From: Funneliformis mosseae
Taxonomy: Eukaryota; Glomeromycota; Glomeromycetes; Glomerales; Glomeraceae
Direction: 5' to 3'
DNA length: 15,738 nt
Assembly: GCA_910592005.1 (NCBI GenBank)
Contig: CAJVPP010002227.1
Location: 1-15,738, forward strand
The notes under the pieces were generated by a model. That model did no database searches. It was not told where the DNA came from and was given only the letters and a program-made list of their open reading frames with translations. Below, in pieces: positions 15,575 through 15,738 of the stretch. The translations under genes and the position numbers were made by a program. Numbering within the stretch: position 1 is the first letter of the stretch; every line of letters starts with the position of its first letter.

Positions 15575-15738
15575 GTAGCAATAATATAATTAGTTCTATT
15601 TGTTAATAGATAATATTCTAATATTTTATCCTTTGCCAATTTAGCTGCATATTTAATTTCTAATCTATTAATATTATTATCAATTATATCTTCAATTTTA
15701 TCTATTAAATAATTATAAACTGGAACACTATATGAAAG
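15573..15738 (-). CDS. Partial exon of a probable hAT-family transposase
   Basis: A stop-free minus-strand reading of 55 codons enters from the right edge: VPVYNYLIDKIEDIIDNN, then NRLEIKYAAKLAKDKILEYY and LLTNRTNYIIAT. This resembles the region of hAT transposases where a helical segment with K-x-K-L-x-K-Y-Y is followed by hydrophobic residues and the L-D-P-R-x-K motif. That motif would fall in the next exon after the donor at 15572. hAT enzymes cut and paste DNA with an RNase H-like fold and dimerise through the C-terminus. Unlike the rest of the window it shows no stops, so it may be a young or domesticated copy. No acceptor or next exon was found in the AT-rich sequence to the left. The family call rests on this short piece. 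Confidence 0.5.

Overview
This window looks like a transposon graveyard from an AT-rich, intron-containing eukaryotic genome. The best guess is an arbuscular mycorrhizal fungus (Glomeromycotina, Rhizophagus- or Gigaspora-like). This rests on the style of the Ty3/gypsy pol, of the LINE ORF1 (RRM-like plus CCHC) with its APE endonuclease, and of the hAT exon; it is inference, not a database match. No intact cellular gene, rRNA, tRNA or CRISPR array is visible.

Layout, left to right. (1) 1-60 holds a CpG-rich perfect palindrome. (2) About 62-3690, plus strand, is a decayed coding element. Its C-terminal part is a superfamily 1-type helicase (Walker A, Walker B and motif III recognisable). Upstream lie a possible family B DNA polymerase palm (weak) and an unrecognised N-terminal region. 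(3) About 3685-9668, minus strand, is a Ty3/gypsy LTR retrotransposon: 3' LTR, polypurine tract, then (reading right to left) gag-pol N-terminus, protease, RT, RNase H, integrase and a C-terminal region. It runs directly into the helicase tail. (4) At 8542-9464 the gypsy polyprotein is split by a 0.9-kb element with inverted-repeat ends that carries a 51-bp satellite; removing it restores the reading frame exactly. (5) 9668-11820 is a block of further tandem arrays (65-bp, 73-bp and 25-bp units) where the gypsy loses its 5' end and the LINE loses its 3' end. (6) About 11836-14990, minus strand, is a LINE with ORF1 and the endonuclease part of ORF2 but no RT. (7) 14990-15570 is AT-rich and holds an imperfect inverted repeat. 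(8) 15573-15738, minus strand, is an undecayed exon of a probable hAT transposase that ends at a consensus splice donor.

The strongest theme is the type of decay. Wherever protein families fix the expected residue, the in-frame stops sit at Gln (CAA/CAG to TAA/TAG), Trp (TGG to TAG or TGA) and Arg (CGA to TGA), and several catalytic Gly, Asp and His residues are lost by G-to-A or C-to-T. The satellite copies also differ mainly by transitions, many at CpG. This points to RIP-like mutation or methylcytosine deamination. A changed genetic code was considered and rejected.

Readings of decayed frames were done by eye. Domain borders are approximate, and frameshifts mean that most pseudogene coordinates are spans rather than single open frames.
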